DNA of 64,000 nt from Micropterus salmoides (taxonomy: Eukaryota; Chordata; Actinopteri; Centrarchiformes; Centrarchidae), in the NCBI RefSeq assembly GCF_014851395.1, contig NW_024043372.1:19576977-19640976 (forward strand), given 5' to 3'. This document shows positions 25,043-39,400 of the stretch, piece by piece (position 1 is the first letter of the stretch; the number at the start of each line of letters is the position of its first letter). Under the pieces are notes generated by a model. It was given only the letters and a program-made list of their open reading frames with translations, searched no databases and was not told where the DNA came from. The position numbers were made by a program, and so were the translations under genes.

Positions 25043-28000
25043 TGAGAGTCAAAATGTGTTACATCTTCCTTTATCCACACAAATTACATATCTACATGTT
25101 CAGAAATGCCATATGGTACTGACTGTGAGGTAATTTCACAGACAAATTCACAGTTTAAGCTTTTTTTTGTGTCTTCTTCTACAGGAACTTTTAGAGGGCT
25201 ATGTCTCAATTTGGCAGTTTCACATTGCCTTAATTTCCGGGGTTATTACACCAATATGCCAGCTCTCTGCACTTTATGAAAGGTATGGAGCTGGAAAGGG
25301 GGATCAGATTTGATCCGCCTCTGCCCTGGGAATGTTGGTAGTAACATAACATAGCCAGAACGATGTCTGTGTCAAAAAAGCTACAGCTGGCATGCTGGAC
25401 CAAGTGTGGCACTCTGTTGTGAAACAAGTCACTGTCTTTTTTTTTTCACGGTGAATGAGCAAATGCTGCATGTTGACTGACATTCTTTCCGCATTAATGA
25501 CAGGACACTTTCAGTAACTACAGTTACACACAGGTGATATTAACCAATCAGAGCAGTTTGGAAGATATCTTCAAATCCTAATCCTTAATTTACAATTGAA
25601 CTTTACCTCTGTCTCACACACATATAGAAACACAAATATTGACACACTTTTGCTATCTTGATGGGGATCAAACCACTTCTTCTGTCTTGTTGCTGTGCTC
25701 AGTCTTGTCGTGGTGTATGACTTTTGAGAGTAAACTGTCTTCAGTAACCTCACCTTCTTAGCTGAGTTTGGCTTTTCCTCACCCAGTTGTGTTCCTCCTA
25801 CATTTGTATGTAAAATTGTTTAATAATACACCCGATGATATGCCTACAAAATCCTTGACTTTGTGCAAGCGTAAGTGTAGGCAAAAGGTGGTCAGAACAA
25901 ATATTGATTAGATTTTTCTTCTGGTCACTCACTTTGTATTTTGTTAATTGATGAATATATTAAAATGTGTATTCTTGAACACGTTCTTCCTTACACAGCA
26001 CTGTATGTACATTTATGTAGTCATCCTAACAACACATTCAGTATGTAGAACATATTCAGTATACCAAGAATTTGTGGCAACAGAGTGAGCATTTTTATGA
26101 TACAAAATACCATGGCATATTGATAACAAGATGGATGATGAAAAACTCTTTAACAAGTACAGTAAGCTATGTGCCTGGTATGGCCTTGTGCCTCTAAAGC
26201 GCTTTCAGTGCTCTGCAAATTTGTGTTCGCCTTTCAATGTAATCCCATCTGTGGAGACATTCACTCAGAGAGCAGAGACAGGAACAAACATAACACTTCT
26301 CTCCATCTGTGACCTCCCAGCTCTTCATCCTCCCTCTGAATGCAATGCAACAATAGAGAAGAGCAAGGGAGAGGGAGGAAGATTGCTTTGCTATTCAGGT
26401 ATCTACTGATGGTACACAAGCTCAAGGATAGCAGATTCAATTCAGAGAACAAAAGTGTGAGAAAGGCTGCAAACCCACTTGCAAGATATTTGCACAAGAA
26501 GTTAGGCTTTTAAGATGGAAACGATTCAGTCAATTACTTAAGAAAAAAGTTGATTAAAAAGTATGATATTATGAGTATACAAAATGACATACCATGGTAC
26601 ACATTTGATTTCACGCAGAATGCTTAATGTTATCATTTAGTAGTGATTAAAGTAATTTTGAAGATGTTTTATATGCATTTTTATTAGAACTGTGTCTTTA
26701 TTATTGATAAAAGTATAGAAACACTGAAGAATTTAAAAGTGTACTTTCAAATGTTAGTGTTCCTTCAAATATACAAATGGAGAAACCAGACAGCCAAACA
26801 ATGTGTATATTTGTTTGTGATAAATTAAATATGCATTCTCATATTCTCTTTCCCATCTTCCTCTGCAGACTTTTTGTCACAAACATCTAGAAAAAAACTG
26901 AGAGACCTTGAGCAATGTTGAAAAACGCCAGAAGCTGAATGCACACCACCCAGCTCAAAACATCTGCAAGAAAAAGGCTCAACAACAGTGAATCAGGCAA
27001 CTTTTTTTCCCCTACTCCTCAAGCTACTTTATACCAAGTGGTGCAGTGCAGAACATCTGATGCAAATTAGTTTCAGCTAGAAACCCTATATGCAACACAT
27101 CTGTTCAAGTTATTGGAACCTGTTACAATGTGTTTTTTTTGCATTGTCCCTGACAAATAAACAGATAAATACCAGGTACTACCACTTAGGCCAAAAGCTA
27201 ACAAAAAGGACCAGATCGTTCTTGTCGAGTTATACAGATAAATCCCATACAAACATGTTGGCAGAGCTTTGTCACTGCCTTGGTGTGAGGGGGGCATTGC
27301 CCCACTGCTCTCTGGCATAAAACCATGTCTGTTTCATCCAGATTTATATTTTGTTACCAATTGTGTCTCTGTAGAGCAATGAACTCCCAGCAGTGTCTCT
27401 GATTAGTCAACAGAAAGGAAGCGAGAGATCACATCTCTAAAACTAAATGTTGAATTATTTAGTTCCATACATATTTAGCTTACATCAGGCTAAACATGCA
27501 CATTCAGAAAGCTAAAACTCACAAAGCCCATTATCAGCTAATCCAAATTAGCAACAGTCGTGTTTGGATCATATTGGCTCCTTATTCATCACTGCAGTTC
27601 CTGGTGAGAAAAAATGACATGCATGCGCAGAAGCTGACTTTGGACCCCACTCCATTTTTCTAACACCAATCATCTATAGTTATGATTAAAATTTTGGCAG
27701 CTACACCAGGACTGCTAATTGGTTGTCATAATCATGCTTTTCTCGTGGTCTCCCGTTTAGTCTTTTGTCTTTAGTGGAGGACAAATTTGCATAATAAGTG
27801 TTGACAGGAGATAGATAGCCACAGTTTCTTTTCCCTTGTCCAGTTTGCCATGGATCACACAACAGCTGCGGTATGATATTTGCAGTTTCGCAGATTTCAT
27901 CCAAATCCTGCTTCAAAACCAGAGCAGTGTGAAATAAAAGTGTAAAATATTTATAAATATATACACTTGAAGACAACAAAAAGAATTTTTAGACCAGACT

Positions 28001-30430
28001 CAGCTTGTTCAGTGCAGCTATTCCCCCACGCTGTGCTACTGGGTTTGGATGGGGTAATGTGTGTGTGTGTGTATATATAGTCAATAATGTTTCTCCTGAA
28101 GTCTGCCAACACACTTGTTTAGACACACATAGTTGGCTGAAAGGACTTACTTTCTCCCTTAACAACCTACTTCATATTTACAGAATTACAGTAATGCATT
28201 TGTCCTCTGCAAAAGAGGAAACGTTAACATTGAAAAAATTCTTTCTCACTCTCACTTGGCTGACGCCAATTTTATTTTATTTTTTTCAAGTTTTGATTTC
28301 AATGTCAGTGTCTTTGTTTCATGCCAAATTTTATTTTAAATGCCAACTGCTTCATGTAATCCAAGAAGCTGCACTGGCAAGTTTCTTACACGATGACTCT
28401 GCAAGTTGACATTATGAAGAGTCAGAAGCCAAATCTGTGCAGAACTGTAGTCGGAGACTTGCTTTAAAAACTTTAGGTTATTTCATGACATCTGGGAGAC
28501 TTTGTAGCACAGGGCAGAGAAGCTTCAACTCTTTGGGTGGCCCGGGCTGATGTACAGGAAGTTGTATCTTTTCTCCACTGGGGGTTCATGTGCAGCTCAT
28601 TAATGCTTATTTAATGTCTAACTTTGTTTTCTACCCCTCGCCTCCTCTTTATCATTTGCGGTCATGTTTTCTTTCTTTTTTTTGTTTGGAACCAGTAACC
28701 ATTTAAACACAAGTACATCCTATGTTTGCCTCTCCATGACTTGAATAAAAGCAAAAATCAAATGCAATGGTTGTTAAGAGCAAAAACTATCCATCATTTT
28801 GGCTTTCTGTTCAGTCTTTAGATGCAAACATCACTTCATTTTCAAATTCTTAGCCTCCACCTTAACACAACCAGAGCTTATCATATTTACTGCCACCTTT
28901 TCTGCACCTGAAGGCAAGGGATAAAAAAAGCTTTTTTTAGATCCATAAATAATTCATACAGTATTACAAATGCTAGATACACAGATTAAGCAGAAGCATG
29001 CAGTTTTCCCTGACATAATTCAGACTAACAGTGTGTGTGTGTGTGTGTGTGTTTCCACTTCACCACCTGGCAGTGAACAAGAGCTGTGTCATTTTTTCTT
29101 CAGCCGCTTTGATGACCCGCTTTGATGAAGAACTTGCGTGCCTTCTCTTGCTGCAGTGATCTACGTTTTTACCAGAAAACAGTTAAGAATGAGGTAATAC
29201 TTTCGTTTTTGTCCATCAAGATTTTTTCTTTGTATTAATTCAAGATAATGCTAGGAAAAACAAGCATAAGGGAGACATTTAATTCGTTGACACGCTTTAG
29301 AGACAGGTATGCGCCATTTGTAATCAACCATTTGTCTGTATAAAAACACTCTTTACAGTGCAACCTAGAGCAAAGAAATAATAACATAAGTTCAATCTTG
29401 GGTGGAAGGAAGAAAAAAAACAGCAATAACAAAATCAAGAATACCAGAACCAAATCTATTACATCTGGTAAAAAGCTTGTTGGTCAACATATTTGTTTTT
29501 GGTTAAACCATACATTGTCTAAAAGTTGAAAACATTTATTCTAAAACCCCTTGGATTGTCTAATTTGCTGTGGAAATCATTTTAATTACACGCATGGAAC
29601 AAGGAAACTCCCGAAATTGTGCAGCAAGGACAGAATGCTACACAATATGCTGTGTTGATTGAGCTGCAAGACTGAGTTTGTTCTAAGGTTCAGATGAATA
29701 TAGTTGTGCTGTTTGTGTAACACCTTTGTGTTGAGCTGTCTGCTGTAGCGCAGAGCATCACTGCAGCAGCAACAAAAGTATGCCTCAGAAAGAAGTGTTG
29801 ATTGCCCTCTAGTGATGATGACAAGTACTAGATGTGTTTCTAAGCCTCAACTGATGTCTGAACAGCACAGACAGCTCACTGTATAATTCAATAGGTGCAG
29901 AGCTTTTGACATAGTATCCATGGTCCTAAATCTTGTCGAGTAAATTCAGTATGATGATTTCACATGTACACAGCCTCGTATTAAGTCTACATTCTATAGC
30001 CTATTTGAAGGGATATAATCTATCAAATCGCCAAAAAACTAAAAATCTGTCCAAAAACTAAAAAAATGTCAACCCCTGAGCACATGTCAGCATTTATATA
30101 CAGTCTACATAGTGTCATGTAACCCCACATCCTATTCTACATATCTGAGAACAAAAGCACATTTTACATTCATCTTGTCTCATTCACCATCATTGTGCTT
30201 CAAATGTTTTGAAAAAAAAAGTTTTTACCCGCATGTACTTGTCTGTATTTTGCTACAAATAAAATGTACTAACAAGAATGGGGAGCTTCCAGCATGAATT
30301 TGTCTCAGCTCCATTAACAGTTTATAGCCTACAGTGTCTTTTGAATCAGTAGCCAAACCTCCCATGTGCTCAGATTTGTAGATGATCAGCAATTTAGGTC
30401 AGGCATAAATGGATCCAGGTTAAGTAGTCC
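25043..30430. other. gene-free stretch downstream of mst1r
   Basis: No conserved exon was seen on either strand. The open frame at 28005-28409 (134 codons) has no recognisable domain and no splice context. A (GT)n run lies at 29031-29052. Confidence 0.5.
29031..29052. repeat. (GT)n microsatellite
   Basis: Eleven GT units read directly. Confidence 0.9.
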
Positions 30431-30433
30431 CTT

Positions 30434-30439
30434 TTTATT
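30434..30439 (-). terminator. polyadenylation signal AATAAA for mst1r
   Basis: TTTATT on the plus strand reads AATAAA about 60 nt past the mst1r stop codon. If used, the 3' UTR is under 100 nt. More distal signals were not excluded. Confidence 0.45.
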
Positions 30440-30497
30440 TTTCCAACTTTGATCCAGATCCTGTGTTCGTATCAGAGAGTCTTATGGATTTGCACCC

Positions 30498-33400
30498 TCA
30501 CCCGGCAACATTATTGTCTGCCTCCAAGTCCGAGGCCTCAGCCTCATCGGCAGATCCAGTCAGGGACGGGTAGGGCCTTGGCTGGTCTAAGTTGACATAG
30601 TTAACCTTCAGACTCATGTAGTGCTCTCCTTCCAGACAGGACAGGACGTGTTGTACTTCTGTAACCAGGCTACTGAAGCTAGGCCTGCACTCGGGCTCTG
30701 GGTCCCAACATGTCAGCATGATGGAATAGCTGTGGAGTGAAAAAAATTGTTAAATTTGTGAATGAGTGAGCACATGGGTAAACATGTAAAGCAGGTAAAT
30801 AATAAATAAAATTTACATAACATGGATAAATATTCCCAGAGAATTGAGTTTCCTGAAGAAAATGCAAATGATAAGAATGTCATCATGATATGAGATATTT
30901 ATAGGGTGCAGGTATGGTTCTTACAGAGTATCAGGGCAAAACTGTGGCTGGGGAAGCCGACGTCCCTTCAACAAGTAGTGTGTGATGTCATAGGGGTCCA
31001 CACCTGGATATGGGCTAGCACCTCTGGTCAACAGCTCCCACAATAAGATCCCATATGACCACTGGGAAACACATAAGCATTATAGTGTAGATATATGCAT
31101 GAAAGTTTTAACAAGCATATTTCAGTGGGCTGGATAAAGTACACTCACCACATCAGACTTGATAGTGAACTTTTGTGTTTGCAGGCTTTCGATTGCCATC
31201 CACTTCACTGGAAGCTTTGCCCGTTTCTGATCTTGAATGCTGTAGTACTCCTTGTCATATATGTCCCTTGCCATGCCGAAGTCAGCCACCTTTACTGTGA
31301 AGGTTTCATCCAGCCTGAGAAGAGACCAGCCAGTTTCTCCTGTTCAGGTAACGCATCTCAAGACTTAAGGTGTGCTCAAAATGGTCAAGTGAACTTTAAT
31401 CTACACAAGTTTGGAAAGTCAGCATTGATGAGCAGTGGCGGTCGGGTTTGCCAAAAGCGTTTTTTCCCAAAATGTTGTGCAATTTATAATATTTATCCTC
31501 CCAAGAAGCCTTCAGATGGACTGGCCAGTCTAAAATTTTCCCAAATATTCTTGTATTTTTATTTGGTGGGATCATGGTGAGCTTTCCTTTCTTCTTTTTT
31601 TTTAAATTACATGTTTAGTTATGAATAAGAAAAATACAAGAGTAACGGTAATCAGGTACATTTTTGGGGGTGTTGCTAACTTTGTGAAGAACCCCAAATT
31701 ATTTTTCAGGATTAATAAATGTCTCTGAGCTATAAGGATTGTAGTTGACTGTAGAACAATACCAACCAACATTGTAGTGTTTGTTGCTTCTTTAAACCTG
31801 CAGTGCAGAACTTTTGTCCCCCCCCCCCCCCTTTCCTAACAGCGAGAGTAAAAACACAACATTGTCAACAGGCACGTATGACCTATAGGCTCTGCCATAC
31901 TTGCTGCACTCGCAGGTTGCTTCCCCCTTTCAGCTCTGTAATATGCTTAATCAGCATTGTGTGAATGTAACTGACATTCACTTATATGTAAAGTACCTTT
32001 AAAATTGTTACAAAGTGTTAAAAAGATACTGAATAACTTAAATACATCTTTATAATATAGCACCCACATGATAGGGCAGCGAAACGGCCTCTTTAGGCGT
32101 GAGAAAGCTTCTCCACTGACAAGTCATGGGCCAGTAATAAGTGTATAATTCACACTCACATGCAGTTACGTGCAGCTAGGTCTCTGTGGACAAATTTTTT
32201 CTGGGCTAAATACTCCATCCCTTTGGCAACCTGAAGCCCAAAGCCAATCAGGTCTTTCACTGTTGGGTTCTGAGGAAGACAAAGAAGTATTAGACAGAGC
32301 TGATCAGATAACTGAAGTAGTAGACAAGTTAACAGAGCAAATATTCATGACCCAAAGTTTCATTGTGTAACTTACCCTTTTCTCAGAGCGGATGAAATGA
32401 CGCACATCCCCGTGCTTCATATATGGTAGAACCACCAGAGGGAGCCCTTCTTTGGGCAGCATGATGCCGAGCAGAGACAGTATGTTAGGGTGGTGGAAAC
32501 CTTTCATAATGATGCCCTCTCTGAGAAACTGATCCACCTCCCCCGAATCTGTGATCCCTGTTAATACAACACATACTTTTATACAGACTAATCCAACAGC
32601 CACAAGCTCATAAAATGTTGATTTTAATTATAAAATGGGTATTCACTTACTGTTCAATGATTTAACAGCACAGTGGATCTCTTGCTTGCTGTCTATCAGG
32701 TAACCATGATAGACTGTCCCAAAGTGGCCTGCATAAGAAGAGAATGTGTTGTTATAAATGTTTTGCACCACAATAGTTGAAGGAAAGATCAAAACAAACA
32801 AACATTATAAAAGACAAGAGGCACACCTTTGCCGATAATCTGGTTTTCCTCAATTCGGAGCATCTCGGCAGGGATCAGGACACCTTTGACTTCTTCGAGA
32901 AGATCAGAACTTAGACTGACCATTGAGATGTCGTCCCGTGGCATTAAAGGAACGGCCAGATGATCATAGCTGGCAGCATACAACAAACCTTGGAACGCCA
33001 TTCCTCCAGAGCCTGATGTTTGATTGGACAGATCTACTGTTACACAGAAGGGACAACACACAATTGAAACTAATGATAAGGTTGTGTGCTTTTAAAAGGC
33101 CATTGCATTTTTTGGTACCACCCTTACTAAACAGAATATGTGATAAGCATTTTATTTAATTTAAGTTGGTTGTTAATTTCATATAATCTTCACTAATGGA
33201 CAAATCTAAAAAATGTGTTTCTATGTGTACAGAGAAAGAATTTGGTTGAATGGGACAATAGGTGTAGAACATCAAATACTCAACTGGAAACCAATTATTC
33301 TAGTCTGAAAGAATTACAGAAGAATCTATGAATATTTTAACCTTCATTGGTCAGGTTGTTCTTTATCCCCTTACCCTTGACTTTGTTGAATATTAACTTT

Positions 33401-36400
33401 GAAGAATATTGAGACATTAAATCTATTTCTGCCATGATGTTTTACATTTATCAGTCTGTACAATACTACAATGATTTATAAAATATATATTTTTTTAAAA
33501 GGTTGTACTTTCTAGGGCTGCTAGAGGGTTGGGTTTACAGGAAGAAGAAAAGAGAAGGGAATAAACAACTGGAAGAACTGATTAACAGTAAATATGGATT
33601 TATGAATGAAAGAATGAATTTGGATGTCTCACCTTGTCTGTAGTCACCGGTCAGGGAGAGATCTGGGCCATTGCTTATGTGGTTCCGTGAAAGCATTGTT
33701 GATAAACGATTCTCTATGATGGCTTAAAGGAAACATAATAAATGAAGATGACTAAACAATGAACTATGAACATATACAGTACAGTGAGTGGCGAAACTCA
33801 CAGTTGGTCAGGTCAATAACATACAGACCATAGTGCAGAATTAGCATAGATTAGGAGCACCTGTTTACAAATGATTATTACAATTGCAAGTATTCTGGGT
33901 TGGTAAAATGTATCAAGACATTTCTCACCTCTCTTTTTCTTCCTCAAATGGATCATCACAATTAATGCAAGGCCAGCACCTACTACCAATGCAGCAATGA
34001 TGCCCAGCACAATGCCCGCAATCACAGTGTTGTTGTTGTTGTCATCGTTGACTACTGTACCCACATTATGAATTTCCCCATTCACATACACCTATAGTAT
34101 TGGAACAAATGATTTACTCTTGTTAAATACATTTACTTTTGTATACATTTTTGTAAATTTAGGTTAAGGTTGATGATTTAAAAGCATACTCTCTCACCCT
34201 AACTGGCAATCCTTCGCTGGGGATTTCCAGGCCTTTGGGAATCCTGCATGTCAGCTCATTTACTAGAACCTTTGCATTGCAGTTCACACCCCCAACAGTC
34301 ATTATGATCTTCATACATGTGCTCACTATATTCAGTTTGCTATGCTGTAACATATGTGAAAACAAACGTTAAAAGACAAGTAGTAATTGGTTGTAATATA
34401 CTGAAGAATGCACACATATTGCAAACTGTGCTGTGCAAGTAACGTCATTGAGATTTTTGATACAAAAACTGTGTTGCGTAAATAGACAAATTCAGTGTAA
34501 GAGTGTGTAAACATACATGCAGTGAAACTTCCGTCTCTCCTGGTTTTAGAAGCAATACGCTGTCATCATTTTCAAAGGGAATGATTTTGACATCAGAGTA
34601 GTAGTCAAAACGTCTTTTCCAGAGGTTACTTTTTCCATCCATGTGAATTAAAATATCTCCCGTCTCAGACTTGTCTTCTGACATTTCAGGAAACGCAGGG
34701 GCCAAGCACTCCATATGTGTGGCATTCGTTGTGCCTTCGCAGACCTTAAGTGGAATAATGTTTGAAATCACAGCTACTTTAATAGTTTGGCATAATAGGA
34801 AAGCATGTCATGTCGTGATGTAGCATGTTCAACTAAAGAATGAGAATGGCTGGCCATCCATTGCTGGAATCCAGACAGAGAAGTCCACAAACTGCAGTTC
34901 AGTTTATATATTAATGCAAAGGGATGTTATTTTATTGTATTTCTCTGCACAAGTTTAATGACCTGGTTTCATTGAAATTCAAAGAGTTAACTTACTTGTT
35001 GATGAGAGTGGAGGTTTTTATCTTTGGGAATATATTGAACCACAGTTTTGTGGGCAGAGTCAAGATTCTGACCTTCTATCACCAGCTTAGAGCCACTGTT
35101 TGACAGTATAAATGAGCATGTTAATAATAACATTTAATTGTTTTATGTGAGGCAATGTAATATCACTTAATTTAAAGTATGGATCCATTTATAAGACCAG
35201 AGCTGGGGTCTGTGTCCTACTTTTGGAAACTGCAGTGAGGTTGTATAGAGGTTATAACAGGGTTTTCCTTGTAGAAGAACATCTCAGTGGTCGTCACTTG
35301 AAAGTTGTCAATGAGGACTTTCACAGGTACCTTCCCGACAACTGCAGCAGCTGCAGTGTTGCAGACGATTGAAGTCTTATTTCCTTCAGGAGCACTGAAA
35401 ATAACAGAGATCACAATAACCAAATGTGTTAAATACTTTAAATTTAATTTCTGAACACAGTGATATGGGTGTATTATAGACCATGGTCATGTGCTAACAA
35501 AGTAGTCTTCTGTGTTGCTCACCTGAGAATGTTGCACTTTTTGTCAGCAAAAAAGACATCTCTTTGTATCCCAGAATTAAGATATCTGCCTACAAGTGTA
35601 ACTGTTGTTCCTCCAAATACTGGTCCATAGTCAGGCCTGATTTCGCTTATGCTAGGCTCCTGATTAGACAAAGGTGAAATATTTGATCACATAACAATAT
35701 CAAATTTTGTTTTTATATATGTATGTATAAATGTGTATGTCTATATATTAATTCAAGTAATCTAAAAGTTAGCATTCTCACCACAAAAGAAAAGCCAGGC
35801 ATCTGAGCAGTGCCTCTAATAGCGTAGCGGCCCTCCACTTGCCCTTCTTGCACTTTCAGAGTGATGTTGAGGTCCGGGTTTGGTATGGTTTTTCCCTGAA
35901 TCTTGCATACTATCCTGTGTTAGGGACACAGGGAATGATGTCTATGAATTATGTAGATGAAAATATTCCAGGGAGCCAGCCAGCTTGTCAGAAAGAAATG
36001 AACAACAGCAGATGTGGCAATGTGACAGAAAATTTTGCACAGAATTCAAAAAATGTTTTAACCATACAAAGGATAATGCAACATCTTCGGTGTATGGCCA
36101 GTGATTGATTCTCCTATCAGGTTTTTTTTTATTTAAAAAACACATTTGCTGTTATTGATTTCGCTCATGAGGGAAAAAAGTGCACACTAGATTGTAGCCC
36201 ACCAAAAATACATAAACAAGATAAAATACATTCAGTGCCTGAAATCACAAAAAAAAACATATATATGTCATAGTGAAGTATATCGAAAGAAGAGATTTTT
36301 TGTTATTTGTTTCAAAAAATGTATTCTTGGAAAAGATAATTACAGCATAACAAGATAAGACTATACATGAGACTATGCATATTATGGTAGATCTATGTAT

Positions 36401-39400
36401 AGTCATTTGCTAATTTAATACGTTTACTTAACTTTTTAAAAACACTAGCCAGCCACACAATTATAAAACATTTTAACGAAGAGAAAATCATTCCAAATCT
36501 AATAAATAAGGTTTAGGTTTACAAGAACAGCTTTATATCAAGATCATAAGACCATTGGGAGACAAAGTATTAAGAAAATAGATCCAAAACATCTCATGTT
36601 GGAGGAAAAGCTTTGGATCCTCTCTATTTTTATTTATTTAAACAAATTACTCTTCCAGAGTTGGTTTTTGGCTCGCAGTGCCCAGTACCAACATAAATGC
36701 AAAGACAATGAACAGTGTGTGGCATTGTGTGCATGTGTGCTACTCACATTTCACTACTGCTCTTTTCAGGTAGGACAGTACACGAGGTCCTGGAGCCCAC
36801 TGTGATGATGTGGGTTTTGCCGCTGATAATAGCCGATCGCTGAGGAGACTGAAACTCCCTGCCACACACTGTCATTTCTGTCTCACCTCCAGCAGGTGCC
36901 GTTTTAGGGAAAAACTGCAGAGAAAAGGGTTATCAAGCAGAACAGCAATCAGCATCTCTGTACAATCACTTTATGACTCATGGTGTTTAAACTTCATGCG
37001 TTGGCTAATCAGTTACACCTGGCTTCCAATCTACCTCTGTTATGATAGGTGTGCAAGAGTCTTTGCTCCACTGCGACACACACTCATGCTGCCTCGAGCA
37101 GATTCCCGAACACCAGCCACACTTCATGAAGGGTGGAGCCATCAAACACATGGAGCACGTCGTAAGATGTGCACATCCCGGTCCTGCAGAGGGCACCCTG
37201 AACATCTTGGAAAGGGAAGAGGGGGTTGGGGTAATTCTTTAATTCATTACATTTGATTGATGCAGTACTTTTACTTTTTGCACTTTATTTTCGTAACTTT
37301 AGGATCTGTGTTCTTGTGTTACTGATCTGATTATAGTGCATAGGGTGTGCCAATTGGTGGAACTCCCACCCTTTAATGCGAATCCTGTCAACCAATTATT
37401 CAATGACAATTGTGTGTGTGTACCTATTCTAGGTTGACTGCACACACATTTTCCTGATTTCTTTGTCCATTTTGACTCTGATGAAGACACAGTTGTGTCA
37501 AAACGTTAGTCTGTGCCCCAGTCCCTTTTTGTCCTCTAAAAGATAAACAGTAGAGTAGACACACAGTAGTAGATATTACAAATCCTACCTTATTTCCAAC
37601 AACAAAGAGAAGCGAATCCTCTGAGTACACAGCGGCTGTCCTGGACACTTCGGCCCCTTCCAGAGAATAGTTGGCAAAAACAATAAGCCTGTCCCTAGTA
37701 AGAATCATCTAAACCCGACAAAACAGAGAGGTAATCACAAGTTTTTGTTTTGTTTTTGGGAGTCTTAATATACACATGCTTATGGCTGACAGACAGTAAC
37801 AATACACAAATGTTTAGTTCAGACTTTTGAAATAATGTTATTTATTAATATTGAACAAAAAATCAGAGAGACTTCTATATTTTGTATAATACATTCAAAC
37901 TGCAGAGGCATACCACATAAAGATTGTACTATTATATCTACAGGCATATTGCTACCTGCAGTATCCGTCCATCTGAGGTACCAAAGTGGCCCAGCGTGTG
38001 ATTCCCAATAGTGGTAACCAGGACAGCAGTGAAAAGGACATCTTGCATCTGCCTGTTGAAGAGGTCTAGTCTGTAGTATGGCATTGCCGCCAGAGTGGGT
38101 TTGGCACTGCATGTGTCATTACCTTCAGAGCTCTGTACAAGAGAGCAAAACACATACAGAACAAAGGTTAGTTTTGAGTCTGGAATGGGAAGTATCTGCC
38201 TCTGACGGCATCAGCACATACACACATGCTTGTATATTCTTGTTTCTTGAAAGAGGGAGAATCTTAATTCATCCCTTTAGGGAGGAAGTGCTCTAGCCGC
38301 CAGTCAAAGTAACAGGCTGTGAGAGGAACAAGGTCATAAAACAGCAGCTACTCCAGCCTCGTGTGTTGAGGCTGTTCCTTCTTGTCAGCTACTGAAACTG
38401 GACTTTCCATACTTTCACGCACGTAAAACAGTAGATGGCAGATGTGTAAGGAAGGTTGGCAGATCATCGAGCTACTTTTGTTCATAAAATGTAATCATTC
38501 CTAAACAAAAAAAGGAGGATATGTTAAACATAGTGTAAACATTCTACTGCAAAGCAATTTAGCTGACCTGTCCCAGCATGCCTTCCTTTGCTTCCCACTA
38601 TATGAATGCCTTACAATCAAGTCATCTGATCTTTCCAGGCACTTTGTATTCCCGCATTTCAAGCTTTAATACATATGGTTTCCAAGTTATTTTATTGTAC
38701 GCAGCCAATTCTAGAAGTACTCAACTTGAACTCAGGGAGCCCTTGGAACAGTTTTACAACAGCTTCATGACTGTTACTGATTGCGTAAGAGGGTGATTCT
38801 TCCATCCCTACCCCTTATTTCTTCCATATTATACCTATTTCCTGTGTAAAAGCCTCCCCTTGAAATTCCACCTTTTTATCAGCAGGATTTATAGCTTGTG
38901 TTTGTTGGCACACATTCCCGTAGGTGTTCACATGGATTTGAGAGCTCAAAGGACACAGTTTGAACTCCATAAAAGGAAACAAACCACGCCTTAATTATTT
39001 CGTTGAGAGGTTTGAGAGTGAATTCATGCCTACAAGCTCTCTTTACCTTCCAATACCTTTCTACTCTGGTGGCTTATGAATTAAGAGGTCCGAGCAGGAC
39101 AAAAGTTTAAAAATGAAACACACATCTGATAAAACAGTTTACATATCAAACCTCTGTACTGTAAACAGTTGGCACTCTTTCACTGAGAAAGAAAGAAACT
39201 TAACAGAGCAGAAAAACTGTTTGGCCATGTCCAGGTCACACTACTGACTCATCCACCCCTCCCAGTTCTCTCATCTGGCCCTGCTCTCTCACACACACCT
39301 TCGTCAGAGTTGCCACAGGTGTACAGTATTCCAGCAGTCAAGATCTACTTGCTGCGGTGTCTCATACTATCCCTCTATTGCTCAAGACAATATAAAACTG

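Noticed and set aside
28005..28409. 134-codon open frame in the desert
   Set aside because: No recognisable domain, low-complexity composition, no neighbouring exon signals.
31095..31580. 161-codon plus-strand open frame
   Set aside because: It runs antisense across an mst1r kinase exon (31149-31314) and its intron; the minus-strand reading is the conserved one.
36810..37256. 148-codon plus-strand open frame
   Set aside because: Antisense shadow of mst1r exons 4 and 5 (PSI and first IPT region).
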